Below are positions 1-9,244 of a stretch of DNA of 64,000 nt, piece by piece; position 1 is the stretch's first letter, and each line of letters starts with the position of its first letter. A model generated the notes under the pieces. It was given only the letters and a program-made list of their open reading frames with translations, was not told the DNA's origin and searched no databases. Origin of the DNA: Lactobacillus paragasseri. Lineage in GTDB: Bacteria; Bacillota; Bacilli; Lactobacillales; Lactobacillaceae. The stretch covers positions 1,240,001 through 1,304,000 of the forward strand of contig NZ_AP018549.1 in assembly GCF_003584685.1 (NCBI RefSeq), written 5' to 3'. The position numbers and the translations under genes are program-made.

Positions 1-502
1 CATAATATTTATCTAAGTAATATTGCCAATCAGAATCACTTAATTCTTTAACTTGATCCTTTAACATTCCTTGAACGGCTTCTCTAAAGTCTTCAACTTT
101 TGCCTTAAGCAAATCATAATCATGATTCAAAGTATCATACTGGCTCTGAAGTTCGGCTCTCTTTTTATCCCCATCATCTTGAGCCTTTTTAAGAATATCA
201 TCCGCGTCTTGATTAGCTTTTTTGATAATTTCTTGAGCTTCGACATTTGTCTTCTTTTTAATTTCTTCAGCATTTTCTTGTGCAGAAATTAAGGATTCAT
301 TAATCGAATCTTTTACTTTGTCATATTTTTCAACACGTTTTTTTAACTCAACATTTTCATTTTTTAAATCAACAATTTGGTCAAGTGCATCCCCATATGC
401 ATCAACAATTCGATCTAAAAAACTATCTACCTGTTTGGAATCATATCCACGAAGTTTAGTTGCAAACTCTTTATTATGAATATCCATTGGCGTTAATGTC
501 AT
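1..502 (-). CDS. divIVA: DivIVA cell-division/polarity protein (3' end off window)
   Basis: The minus-strand frame opens at ATG 502 and stays open to the left edge, so about 167 N-terminal residues are visible and the C-terminus is missing. The N-terminus (MTLTPMDIHNKEFATKLRGY, then DSKQVDSFLD) is the conserved DivIVA membrane-binding region, and it is followed by a long charged coiled coil rich in E, K and Q. DivIVA binds curved membrane at septa and poles and recruits partners there. It follows ylmH by 4 bases at the end of the dcw cluster, its usual place in Firmicutes. An AAAGGTGAT ribosome binding site precedes the start. Confidence 0.93.
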   Translation of the reverse strand, partial: MTLTPMDIHNKEFATKLRGYDSKQVDSFLDRIVDAYGDALDQIVDLKNENVELKKRVEKYDKVKDSINESLISAQENAEEIKKKTNVEAQEIIKKANQDADDILKKAQDDGDKKRAELQSQYDTLNHDYDLLKAKVEDFREAVQGMLKDQVKELSDSDWQYYLDKYY

Positions 503-506
503 ATTA

Positions 507-1304
507 TCACCTTTTCTTTGCTTGCCATGCCTTTATTTCAAGTCGTTTCTTACCTTTCTTCGTAGTGGTAAGATTAATAATCTCATATCTACCATAATGG
601 CGAATACTAAGCATATCCTGTACAGAAACAATTATATTAGATTGAGCTACAAGATGCCAATTTAATTTTACTTCACCATCTTCAATCATCTTTTTAACTT
701 GGCTTCTACTTAAATTAGTAACAGCGCTAACCACTGCATCTAAACGTAAAGAAATGGTAATCACACTCAATTCTTTACTATCATCTTCTTGCACTAAAAC
801 TTTTGAAAGTGGAAATTCATGCAACTTTACTTTTGTCCTACCAACACGAGTAACTTGTTCAAGGAAGTAATTCTTCAATTCAGTTTTAACAAAAAACTGC
901 CACGTTCCATTCTCATCATTGATAATATCGCCAAAAGTATCTAATTTAATACCTAGATGGGTCAAGACACCTAAGATTTGACTATGAGTAAGTTTAGCCC
1001 ATTTGTGCGGATAAGCAATTTCAAAAAGTGTAATTTTAAACATTGAGGGTTCATATGCTTGAATCCAATCGCATAAAAGCAACCTCTTTTTTTCAGCATT
1101 TGAAAAACCACCAAAGCTATACAATTGTGCATAGCCACCAACAATTTCTCTAAAAATATATTGTTCCCTAGGATTTAAGAAATCAGTCAAAATCGGCTCA
1201 TTTTTAAATAAGAATTGATTAAAAAGACCGACGAAATAATCTACCGTCGGTCTTTCACTTTCATCAAAATGTTGATAAAAACTACTAGCTTGTCTTTTTT
1301 CCAT
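507..1304 (-). CDS. ylmH: YlmH, S4-domain RNA-binding protein of the division cluster
   Basis: The 265-aa product has the YlmH family layout: an N-terminal region of about 180 residues and a C-terminal S4 RNA-binding domain at roughly residues 180-245 (LDAVVSAVTNLSRSQVKKMI, then EDGEVKLNW). YlmH homologues bind ribosome-associated RNA, and B. subtilis YlmH has been linked to ribosome rescue or quality control. Here it sits between yggT and divIVA with 1-4 base gaps and is co-transcribed with the division genes. The family assignment is firm; a direct role in division is not shown by the sequence. Confidence 0.88.
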   Translation of the reverse strand: MEKRQASSFYQHFDESERPTVDYFVGLFNQFLFKNEPILTDFLNPREQYIFREIVGGYAQLYSFGGFSNAEKKRLLLCDWIQAYEPSMFKITLFEIAYPHKWAKLTHSQILGVLTHLGIKLDTFGDIINDENGTWQFFVKTELKNYFLEQVTRVGRTKVKLHEFPLSKVLVQEDDSKELSVITISLRLDAVVSAVTNLSRSQVKKMIEDGEVKLNWHLVAQSNIIVSVQDMLSIRHYGRYEIINLTTTKKGKKRLEIKAWQAKKR

Positions 1305-1305
1305 T

Positions 1306-1602
1306 TTATCTAATAAGTACGTACCTAATTATATTTGCTATCCAATAAAGAACATAATTATTTACAAAATAAATTACTAATAAAGCTACCACTGGAGCAA
1401 AGGAAATTCCGGCTATTGGAGGGATGAAACGTTCAAATATCTCCAAATAAGGCTCGACAATTTTTCCTAGTACTCGACCAACTTTAGTTACAAGTAACCT
1501 TGGAATCCAAGTTAGTAAAGTATAAATTACAATCAGAAAGCTATAGATATTCAATAAATCAGAGATAATACGTAATATCCAGCCTACAATTGAAAATATC
1601 AT
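1306..1602 (-). CDS. YggT/YlmG family membrane protein
   Basis: This is a 98-aa hydrophobic protein with two membrane stretches, about residues 5-30 and 65-95. They flank a loop carrying the family-type PYLEIFERFIPPIAGISF motif. YggT proteins are small membrane proteins found next to sepF in many Gram-positives and are implicated in envelope or division processes. The ATG overlaps the sepF stop as TAATG, which indicates translational coupling. The family call is strong; the molecular function is unknown. Confidence 0.87.
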   Translation of the reverse strand: MIFSIVGWILRIISDLLNIYSFLIVIYTLLTWIPRLLVTKVGRVLGKIVEPYLEIFERFIPPIAGISFAPVVALLVIYFVNNYVLYWIANIIRYVLIR

Positions 1603-2036
1603 TAATCCATTTTATCTTTCTTTTCAACTAATTCAGCAATTTTGCCATCAGTTTCAAATTTAGGTGGAGTTGCCAAAAAGATCTTATCGCCAACGCGCTG
1701 AATTTCACCGTTTAAGGCATAAACAGTACCAGTAATAAAATCAACTATTCTACGTGCCTGTTCATCATCCATACGAGCAAAATTAATAATAACAGCCTTG
1801 TTATTGAGAAGATTTTGAGCTACTTCTTTTGCATCGGAATATACACGTGGTTCGTACAATACAATCTTGCTAGTAGCACCTACGCCTGAATTGATAGAAA
1901 CAACATTAGCTCTTCTCTCATTTTTTTGAGCTTGAGGAACTTCTTCCCCTTGTTGTTCTGCTTCAGAATATGGTGCTTCATTCATTTCATCATCTTCAGC
2001 AATACCAAAAAATCTGCCTAATTTGTCAAAAGCCAT
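1602..2036 (-). CDS. sepF: SepF, membrane anchor and Z-ring organiser
   Basis: This 144-aa SepF starts MAFDKLGRFFGI, the family's N-terminal amphipathic membrane-binding helix. An acidic linker follows, then the globular SepF domain (about residues 55-135, with VVINFARMDDEQARRIVDF and the Gly-containing dimer region). I chose ATG 2036 over an upstream in-frame TTG at 2051 because that TTG lies in the GGAGG ribosome binding site, 8 bases before 2036. SepF tethers FtsZ to the membrane and can partly replace FtsA. It lies 18 bases after ftsZ. Confidence 0.93.
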   Translation of the reverse strand: MAFDKLGRFFGIAEDDEMNEAPYSEAEQQGEEVPQAQKNERRANVVSINSGVGATSKIVLYEPRVYSDAKEVAQNLLNNKAVIINFARMDDEQARRIVDFITGTVYALNGEIQRVGDKIFLATPPKFETDGKIAELVEKKDKMD

Positions 2037-2054
2037 AATATTTTCCTCCAAATA

Positions 2055-3428
2055 TTAATCCTGACGACGATGCTTGAAGAATGGAATATCATTGTCTGAT
2101 TCATCATCTGCACTAGTTTCGATTTGAGAAATGCTAGTAGAGTCGTCTGAACTAAATGAATCGAACTCATCGTCATCTTTTTCTTCATTTTCTACAGGTT
2201 GTGGACGCTTATTTTCTTTTCTATCTTGCTTCCAAACGCTTGTGGGGTCAAGTAAAGTATCTTGAGATTCTTTCTTTTCTGCATTTACTTCTGGAGTAGC
2301 TGGAGTAGAAGTTTCGTTTGAAACTGTATTTTCAACTTTAACTTCTGAAGTTTCCATTGGTGAAGGAACTGTTTCAGTTTCTTCCTTCTTTGCAGGTTCT
2401 GGATTTACTACTTCTTGACGGCTTGGACGTGAAGGGCGACGCATTGGTTGTTTTGAAGCCTCTTCTTCTGCTTTTGAGTCAATTCCAGTAGCAATTACTG
2501 TAACTACAACTTCATCGCCCAAGTTTGCATTAATTGATGTACCAAAAATAATATTTACTCCATCACCAGCAGCTTTTGAAACAATATCAGAAGCATCTTG
2601 AGCTTCAAATAAAGTTAAATCTGGTCCCCCAGTAATGTTAAGCAATACTTGCTTAGCACCATCAATTGAAACTTCCAATAATGGAGAAGAAATAGCAAGT
2701 TTAGTAGCTTCAACAGTTCTATTTTCACCACTAGCACGGCCAATTCCCATTAAGGCTGCACCTTGATTTTCCATAACAGTCTTAACATCGGCAAAGTCAA
2801 GGTTCACATAGTCAGTTGAAGTAATCAAATCAGAGATACCTTGAACACCTTGACGAAGAACATTATCAGCTTCTTTAAAGGCATCCATCATAGGCGTCTT
2901 CTTATCAACCATTTCTAACAAACGATTATTAGCAATGATAACTAAAGTATCAACATATTGCTTTAATTGAGCAATTCCTTCTGCCGCATTTTTTGAACGC
3001 TTTGGTCCTTCAAAAGTGAATGGACGAGTAACTACTCCAACAGTTAAAGCGCCAGTTTCACGTGCGATCTTAGCAATTACTGGAGCAGCACCAGTACCAG
3101 TACCACCACCCATACCAGCGGTAATAAAGATCATATCTGCACCTTTAAGTGAGTCTTCAATTGTCTGTTGACTCTCCTCGGCAGCTTTTTGACCAACTTC
3201 TGGATGAGAACCCGCACCTAAACCACGAGTAAGTTTAGGTCCAAGCTGAATCTTGTTTTCTGCTTTATTGCTATTAAGAGCTTGTACATCAGTATTTGCA
3301 GCAATAAAAGAAACACCTTGTACTCCTTCATCAATCATTCGGTTAACGGCGTTACCACCGGCACCGCCAACACCGATTACTTTAATGACTGCATTTTTGT
3401 TGTCATCAGAATCGAAAGTAAAATCCAT
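2055..3428 (-). CDS. ftsZ: FtsZ, tubulin-like division GTPase
   Basis: The 457-aa protein has the FtsZ GTPase domain: [11 protein letters not shown] near residues 21-31, the tubulin signature GGGTGTG at 107-113, and the T7 synergy region NLDFADV. An unusually long acidic, Pro/Glu/Ser-rich linker follows (about residues 325-445). The C-terminal peptide [11 protein letters not shown] is the conserved tail that binds FtsA, SepF and EzrA. FtsZ polymerises at midcell into the Z-ring. It is preceded by ftsA and followed by sepF in one operon. The identity is certain; only the linker length is variable in the family. Confidence 0.99.
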   Translation of the reverse strand: MDFTFDSDDNKNAVIKVIGVGGAGGNAVNRMIDEGVQGVSFIAANTDVQALNSNKAENKIQLGPKLTRGLGAGSHPEVGQKAAEESQQTIEDSLKGADMIFITAGMGGGTGTGAAPVIAKIARETGALTVGVVTRPFTFEGPKRSKNAAEGIAQLKQYVDTLVIIANNRLLEMVDKKTPMMDAFKEADNVLRQGVQGISDLITSTDYVNLDFADVKTVMENQGAALMGIGRASGENRTVEATKLAISSPLLEVSIDGAKQVLLNITGGPDLTLFEAQDASDIVSKAAGDGVNIIFGTSINANLGDEVVVTVIATGIDSKAEEEASKQPMRRPSRPSRQEVVNPEPAKKEETETVPSPMETSEVKVENTVSNETSTPATPEVNAEKKESQDTLLDPTSVWKQDRKENKRPQPVENEEKDDDEFDSFSSDDSTSISQIETSADDESDNDIPFFKHRRQD

Positions 3429-3447
3429 TTACTAAACCACCTTATTA

Positions 3448-4818
3448 TTAATCAAAAAATTTCTTAAAGAATTCTTTGATTCCTTTTTTATTATTCTTAT
3501 TATCATCATTCTCTTCAGACGTAGAGACCGTTGATGTAGCACTAGTCTTATTATAATCTTCTTTCTGCTCCATTTCACTAGGAGTTAGACGTCTTTTGAA
3601 AAATTTCATATTTTCTTGAGACGAAGATTGATTAGAAACAGGTGTAGCAACCTGATTTCCATAAATAACGCTGTTAACTAAATAGTCAATATCTGCCAAG
3701 CTATAAGCATAATTTACTACTCCATAGCCTGCTGCATACATTGGATTCCGTAGTCCCATTTGGTCAGGTTGAAAAATTCGAGCTTTAACGCCAAAATCGT
3801 CTTTTACAATATCGTCAATTCCTTGAAGTGCACTACTTCCACCCGTAATCACAACACCGCCCGGCAGGCTAAATGCATCATGAGACTTTAGTCCCTTTCC
3901 AATTCGACTAAAGGTTTGATCAAGACGAGCATTGATTATTTCACTCAAATACTCTTCATCAATCATCTTAGGAGCATTCTCGCCTACCACATTAACTGGA
4001 AATTGATTGTCACTAGAAGTTAAACTTGGATCAGCATATCCAAATTGCAATTTGATCTTTTCAGCTTCTTTTTTAGATGTATTCAGGACAACTGAGATAT
4101 CATTGGTGATATCAATTCCACCTTCTAAATCAATTGTCGCGTACTTAATCTTATTTTCGTGAATTACAGTGGCTGTCGTTGAACCTCCACCTAAATCGAG
4201 AATAATTGTTCCAAATGTTCTCTCGCCTTCATCAAGAGCCACACTTGCAATTGCTAATGGTGTAGGAACAAAGAAGTTATTTTGATACCCTGCTCTTTCA
4301 ATAGCTTTGCGAATATTGTGCAGGTCGGCACTAGGCGCAGTTAATAATATGCCATGAACTTCGAGAGAATGCGCGATCATTTTTCTTGGATCGTCCACAT
4401 CCGTTTTTCCATCAATTAAAAATTTATTAGGTAAAAAAGCAATTGCTTCTCTACCATCTTTTAAAGCAGTATCGATCGCAGTTACTAAAACACGTTTTAC
4501 ATCGTTATCTGTAACTTCTCTACCATTTTCTTCAATATTAATTAATCCGACTGCATTCTCCAATTGTAATAAGCCTACTGGAATTCCAGTCACTACTCGA
4601 TAAATTTTAGAATTTGTCTTTTGTGCTACTTTCTTTAAAACAGCACTGATACTTTCAGCAGTTTGATCAATATCAACTATTTTTCCATGCCGCATTCCTT
4701 TGGTAGGTCCATTTGCGGCACCAATAATTTGCATTTCATTTGATGCAGTGTCTGCGACAACTGCTTTTACGCTTGTTGTTCCTATATCCAAGCCTACAAG
4801 TAAATCAGTTTTATCCAA
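3448..4818 (-). CDS. ftsA: FtsA, actin-like Z-ring anchor
   Basis: The 456-aa protein is an FtsA ATPase of the actin/Hsp70 fold. It has the phosphate 1 motif LVGLDIGTTSVKAV at the N-terminus, the SHS2/1C domain (DDPRKMIAHSLEVHGILLTA) and a phosphate 2 motif LDLGGGSTTATV. The C-terminal amphipathic helix GIKEFFKKFFD attaches it to the membrane. The start is TTG 4818, 7 bases after a GGGGG ribosome binding site; the frame has no better ATG nearby. It recruits FtsZ to the membrane and is followed by ftsZ after 19 bases. Confidence 0.98.
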   Translation of the reverse strand: MDKTDLLVGLDIGTTSVKAVVADTASNEMQIIGAANGPTKGMRHGKIVDIDQTAESISAVLKKVAQKTNSKIYRVVTGIPVGLLQLENAVGLINIEENGREVTDNDVKRVLVTAIDTALKDGREAIAFLPNKFLIDGKTDVDDPRKMIAHSLEVHGILLTAPSADLHNIRKAIERAGYQNNFFVPTPLAIASVALDEGERTFGTIILDLGGGSTTATVIHENKIKYATIDLEGGIDITNDISVVLNTSKKEAEKIKLQFGYADPSLTSSDNQFPVNVVGENAPKMIDEEYLSEIINARLDQTFSRIGKGLKSHDAFSLPGGVVITGGSSALQGIDDIVKDDFGVKARIFQPDQMGLRNPMYAAGYGVVNYAYSLADIDYLVNSVIYGNQVATPVSNQSSSQENMKFFKRRLTPSEMEQKEDYNKTSATSTVSTSEENDDNKNNKKGIKEFFKKFFD

Positions 4819-4882
4819 GGTAATGCCCCCAAAACATAACTATACAATAAATTTTAACATATGGCTTACATTCTCACTAATC

Positions 4883-5737
4883 TCAAGTCAGCCCTAATTT
4901 TACTTTTTCTGCTTGTGTTAGCGGCCTGCTATAAGCGCCAATTTCAAAGTCAATTACTGACGGTTCTTTAAGCTGACTCTTGATTTTGTCATAGTACTGT
5001 ATCTTGCTTTTAATTGTTGAAAGATTTCCAATAACTATATTATTATCTTTCATTACTAAAACGATCTGTGTCGGTCTGCGCGTTTCACCACTCAGCATCT
5101 TTACCTGATCGCGAATATGTTGTGGGAGACTGGCATAAACCTTAATATCTTCGCTAAGAGAAACTTTCTGATTATATCCAATAAATAAAGGTTTATTTTT
5201 ATCAATTTTGTTTTTATCAATCACCTGACTACCCACTTTTCCTGTAGCCAAAATTTTTCGATAACCTATCCCTTCATGGATATAACCAATAATTGGACGT
5301 TCTTTAATAGTTAGAATTAAATGATTAGTATTCTGTACACTCACCTGTACTTTTTCTATTTCAGGAAAAGCATCCGACAATTGCTTACTGTATTCTTTTC
5401 CTTTTAGTAAACAAAATACAATCTTATTTCCAGGAGAAATATTTGCAGTTTTAACTACCTGCTTACTATTTAACTCGGGTGCACCCTTCACCTGAACACT
5501 TGCTACATTAGCTTTTGGAGATACATAATAGCCCAAGGCCAAAATACAGCATAATGAAAAAAGAATTATAAATCCCAAGCGTGTTAACAAAGCATGTCGT
5601 CGTTCAGCCTGCAATTTAGTTAGTGAGGCAGAGACCCGTTTTTTCTCATTATTATTAACTTTATTTTTATAATCAATCCATCCCGATAATTCTTTTTTAG
5701 GATCTTTCTTGGTTATTTTATCTTTCTTTTTGGTCAC
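4883..5737 (-). CDS. divIB: DivIB/FtsQ division protein
   Basis: This bitopic protein of about 284 aa has a basic cytoplasmic N-terminus, one transmembrane helix (about residues 50-70), a POTRA domain starting at ANVASVQVKGAPELNSKQVV and a C-terminal beta domain. It works with FtsL and DivIC at the septum. Two GTG codons are possible. I prefer GTG 5737 because it sits 10 bases after AAGGA, while GTG 5746 would almost touch that site. It lies between murG and ftsA, the normal place, with a 64-base gap before ftsA. Confidence 0.93.
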   Translation of the reverse strand: MTKKKDKITKKDPKKELSGWIDYKNKVNNNEKKRVSASLTKLQAERRHALLTRLGFIILFSLCCILALGYYVSPKANVASVQVKGAPELNSKQVVKTANISPGNKIVFCLLKGKEYSKQLSDAFPEIEKVQVSVQNTNHLILTIKERPIIGYIHEGIGYRKILATGKVGSQVIDKNKIDKNKPLFIGYNQKVSLSEDIKVYASLPQHIRDQVKMLSGETRRPTQIVLVMKDNNIVIGNLSTIKSKIQYYDKIKSQLKEPSVIDFEIGAYSRPLTQAEKVKLGLT

Positions 5738-5755
5738 ATACCTCACTTCCTTTCA

Positions 5756-6868
5756 TTATTTGTTTTTAATTAAACCTTCCATTACTGAAATTACTTGATC
5801 GGATGCATCCGGTACACCTAATCTCTTTGATGCTTCACTCATCTGTTTAGCATAATTTGTATCCAGCAGAATATGATCAATCGACGATACAAAATTATTT
5901 GGATTCAAATCATCTTCTGCAATCACTAGAGCAGCGCCTGCTTTTTCCATATCCATCGCATTCTTCATTTGATGATTATGAGTTACATTAGGACTAGGAA
6001 TCAAAATTACAGGAACTCCAAGTGCAGTAAATTCGGCCAAACTAGTTGCACCTGATCTTGCTACAACACAAGTCATTTGTGGTAATAAACCTGGCATATT
6101 ATCAATATAAGGTACAATTTTCACGTTTGAGCTAATTTTCTTGCCAGCCAATTTCTTTTTGACGTCACCATAATATAGTTGCCCAGTAGCCCAAATAACT
6201 TGATATGGCTTTGTTTCAAGTTCTGGAAGAGATTTTTCAACGATTTGATTAATTGCCAAAGCGCCACGAGAACCACCAAAGATCAGAACAGTTGGCATGT
6301 TAGGATTTAAGTCCCACTTTTTAGCAATATCAACGTTTTCTTTGTTTAGTCCCAGAACTTGCTGAGAGCGTGGATTTCCTGTTTTAACAAGTTTCTTTTT
6401 TTCTGAAAACTGCTTTGCAGCATCATCAAATGTGTAACAAATTTTATCGACATAATGCGCTAAGAATTTATTAGCTAATCCAACAACAGAATTAGATTCA
6501 TGAATAATTGTTGGTACATGCATTTTGGCTGCTTCATAAACAATCGCACCTGAAACGTACCCACCAGTTCCGACTACTACATCAGGTTTGAAATCCTTGA
6601 TAATTTGTTTGGCTTCTTTAGTAGCTTTAATGAAGAGCTCAATTGTCTCAAAGTTCTTTAAAGGATGTTTACGATCAAATCCTTTGATTTTTAATGTTCT
6701 AAAAGGAACTCCAGCTGCGGGAACGATCTTAGACTCTAATCCACGATCAGTTCCGACAAATAAGATCTCATCGTTTGTAACTAACTTACGTTCTTTCAAA
6801 CGCTCGATTAACGCCATAATTGGATAAATGTGGCCACCAGTTCCGCCACCAGAAAAAATTACTCTCAT
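5756..6868 (-). CDS. murG: MurG, lipid II-forming GlcNAc transferase
   Basis: The 370-aa GT-B enzyme transfers GlcNAc from UDP-GlcNAc to lipid I on the inner membrane face, giving lipid II. Signature features are the N-terminal glycine-rich loop SGGGTGGHIYP, GTGGYVSG near residue 105, the HESN motif, and the C-domain GGSRGA and ARSGATSLAEF motifs. The length is normal for the family. It is one base downstream of murD and 9-18 bases upstream of divIB, so it is part of the dcw transcript. Confidence 0.98.
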   Translation of the reverse strand: MRVIFSGGGTGGHIYPIMALIERLKERKLVTNDEILFVGTDRGLESKIVPAAGVPFRTLKIKGFDRKHPLKNFETIELFIKATKEAKQIIKDFKPDVVVGTGGYVSGAIVYEAAKMHVPTIIHESNSVVGLANKFLAHYVDKICYTFDDAAKQFSEKKKLVKTGNPRSQQVLGLNKENVDIAKKWDLNPNMPTVLIFGGSRGALAINQIVEKSLPELETKPYQVIWATGQLYYGDVKKKLAGKKISSNVKIVPYIDNMPGLLPQMTCVVARSGATSLAEFTALGVPVILIPSPNVTHNHQMKNAMDMEKAGAALVIAEDDLNPNNFVSSIDHILLDTNYAKQMSEASKRLGVPDASDQVISVMEGLIKNK

Positions 6869-6869
6869 T

Positions 6870-8252
6870 TTACTTAGTCTTTAATTCCTTAATAAATTTT
6901 ACAAAAAAGTCTCCACGTTCTTCAAAAGTATTAAATTGATCCCAAGAAGCACATGCTGGTGAGAACAAAATAACATCTCCTGCTTCACTCAGTTCATATG
7001 CACGTGGAACAGCTTCTTGTAAAGTATTAACAATAACAATATCTTTAATGCCAGCTTTACGAGCAGCATCAGCTAAAAGATATTTAGTTTCACCATAAAG
7101 CACAATTGATTTTACATGTTTTTTAAATAGTGGGACAAGAGAATCAAACATAAAGCCACGATCTAATCCACCAGCAATTAAAACTTCTGGTTCTTTAAAC
7201 GAAGGAATAGCTACTGTAGCTGCTTCAATATTAGTTGATTTTGAATCATTATAAATCTTACGATCATTGTAAGTCATTACATATTGCAGACGGTGTGTAG
7301 CACCAGTAAAAGTACTTAATGCATATTGAATATCACTATCGTCTGCACCCATCAATTTAGAAATAGCAATTGCTACTAGGCAATTTTGTTGGTTATGAAT
7401 ACCTGGGATCTTAATATCGCTGATCTTCATAATTTGATGATCATCTTTACTTTCAAGATATTCATCACCAATAAAATAATCTGCTGTCTTATCTGTTTCA
7501 GAAAATGTTTGGACTTTAGCTTTAGTTTTCTTTAATTCTCTGTCTAAAATATTCTTTTGATCAAAGTTAGCAATAAAATAATCGTTTTGATCTTGTGATT
7601 GAGTAATTCTTAGTTTAGCTTCAACATAATTATCAAAGGTCTTATGGTAATCAAGATGAACATTGTTGTAAATATCTACAATTGCTGCTACTTTAGGCTT
7701 AATATCTGTTACACCAAGCAATTGGAAGCTAGACATTTCTACTACAAGTAAATCTTTATTTGTAGCTTTTTCGACAACTTCTGAAATTGGCACACCAATA
7801 TTACCAACTGCATAAGCGTGGCCACCATTTTTAGATAAATGATGATCCATAATCCTTTGTGTGAGCATGACAGTAGTCGTTTTACCATTTGAACCAGTAA
7901 CACAAACATATGGAGCTTCACTTACATTAAGTGCAATCTCTGGTTCAGTGATAACTGGAATGTTTAGTTTTAGCGCTTTTTCAACCATTGGATTTTCATA
8001 AGGAATGCCGGGGTTTTTAACAAGATAGTCGAATTTTTCCTTATCAAAAATCTCTACTGGATGATGTCCCGAAATAACTCGAACACCTAATTTATCTAAT
8101 TCGGCTGCGCGGTCATCATTAGATAAGTCCTTTTTATCATTTAAGGTAAGTTTAGCACCTAGCTTTAAAAGAAGTTTAGCTACTGAAAAGCCACTCTTTC
8201 CTAAACCTAAAATTAAAATATTTTTATTTTCATATGTTTTTATTTTTTTCAT
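6870..8252 (-). CDS. murD: MurD, UDP-MurNAc-L-Ala:D-Glu ligase
   Basis: The 460-aa Mur ligase adds D-glutamate to UDP-MurNAc-L-Ala in the cytoplasm. It shows the N-terminal Rossmann-like glycine motif ILILGLGKSGFSVAKLL, the ATP-binding GSNGKTTT loop near residue 120, the NVHLDYH region and the C-terminal ligase motif HRLQYV with YNDSKSTN. It lies 7 bases after mraY and ends 1 base before murG. It is a standard dcw member with nothing missing. Confidence 0.98.
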   Translation of the reverse strand: MKKIKTYENKNILILGLGKSGFSVAKLLLKLGAKLTLNDKKDLSNDDRAAELDKLGVRVISGHHPVEIFDKEKFDYLVKNPGIPYENPMVEKALKLNIPVITEPEIALNVSEAPYVCVTGSNGKTTTVMLTQRIMDHHLSKNGGHAYAVGNIGVPISEVVEKATNKDLLVVEMSSFQLLGVTDIKPKVAAIVDIYNNVHLDYHKTFDNYVEAKLRITQSQDQNDYFIANFDQKNILDRELKKTKAKVQTFSETDKTADYFIGDEYLESKDDHQIMKISDIKIPGIHNQQNCLVAIAISKLMGADDSDIQYALSTFTGATHRLQYVMTYNDRKIYNDSKSTNIEAATVAIPSFKEPEVLIAGGLDRGFMFDSLVPLFKKHVKSIVLYGETKYLLADAARKAGIKDIVIVNTLQEAVPRAYELSEAGDVILFSPACASWDQFNTFEERGDFFVKFIKELKTK

Positions 8253-8259
8253 TTTAAAA

Positions 8260-9219
8260 TTAACCCCAGATAATTAAATAAATAATACTTCCAATTAAAC
8301 CAACAATCCAAAATACAATATCAACTTTCCATTCAGACCAGCCAAGCATTTCAAAATGGTGATGGATCGGTGTCATCTTGAAAATTCTTTTTCCAGTAGT
8401 TTGGAAAGAAATGACTTGCAAAATAACGCTGAGTGTTTCTAAAACAAATACAATTCCGATTAAAAGTAATGACCATGGCCGATGAAGGAAAATTGATACG
8501 GTTGCTAATCCTCCGCCAAGAGCTAAGGAACCTGCATCCCCCATGAAAATTTTAGCTGGTTTGTGGTTAAAAATAAAGAAACCAACTAAACCACCAATTA
8601 CACTTAAAGTAAATGCAACAATTACCCAATTTCTTTCTTGGTAGGCAATCCAGGCATAAGTTGCGTAAGCAATAATAGATAAACCAGTTGCTAAACCATC
8701 TAAGCCGTCGGATAAATTAACTGCATTTGAAAATCCAACTAACCAGAAAAGTACAAATAAACTGAATAAAAAAGAATTTCTTACCATTCCTGCAAATGGA
8801 ATATATAATTCAAAGGCAAAATGATCGCTAAATGCTAGGGCAATAATCAAAGCAGCAATGATAATTTGACCTAACAATTTCTGCCAAGCTTTTAATCCTA
8901 AATTACGTTTGAAATATAACTTAATTCCATCATCTAAGAAACCAATAATTCCATAGCCTAAAAAAGCGATAATTAAAATCCAAGTAGTCTTATTTAAATC
9001 TTTCTGCCAAATTAAAACCCATAAGGTGGAAATAACACTGGCAAGCATGAAGACAACTCCACCCATAGTTGGGGTACCAGATTTTTTCTCATGCCATTTT
9101 GGCCCTTCATCTCTAATCACTTGGCCTTCATGTTTCATTCGCATAAAGCCAATAAACAACGGTAAGAAGATAACCGTAAGAGCAAAACTACTAATGAACG
9201 GTATCAAAGAAAACTGCAT
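8260..9219 (-). CDS. mraY: MraY, phospho-MurNAc-pentapeptide translocase
   Basis: The 319-aa polytopic membrane enzyme transfers phospho-MurNAc-pentapeptide from UDP to undecaprenyl phosphate, making lipid I. About ten transmembrane segments are visible. Catalytic motifs include a Mg-binding region [44 protein letters not shown] and PIHHHFE. It sits between ftsI and murD. The family is unambiguous. Confidence 0.98.
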   Translation of the reverse strand: MQFSLIPFISSFALTVIFLPLFIGFMRMKHEGQVIRDEGPKWHEKKSGTPTMGGVVFMLASVISTLWVLIWQKDLNKTTWILIIAFLGYGIIGFLDDGIKLYFKRNLGLKAWQKLLGQIIIAALIIALAFSDHFAFELYIPFAGMVRNSFLFSLFVLFWLVGFSNAVNLSDGLDGLATGLSIIAYATYAWIAYQERNWVIVAFTLSVIGGLVGFFIFNHKPAKIFMGDAGSLALGGGLATVSIFLHRPWSLLLIGIVFVLETLSVILQVISFQTTGKRIFKMTPIHHHFEMLGWSEWKVDIVFWIVGLIGSIIYLIIWG

Positions 9220-9244
9220 TTTGTATTACTCCTTTAACTTTTTG

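Noticed and set aside
71-292. Plus-strand hydrophobic frame of 73 codons at the left edge
   Set aside because: It is antisense to the coiled-coil part of divIVA; the hydrophobicity comes from reading Lys/Glu codons backward.
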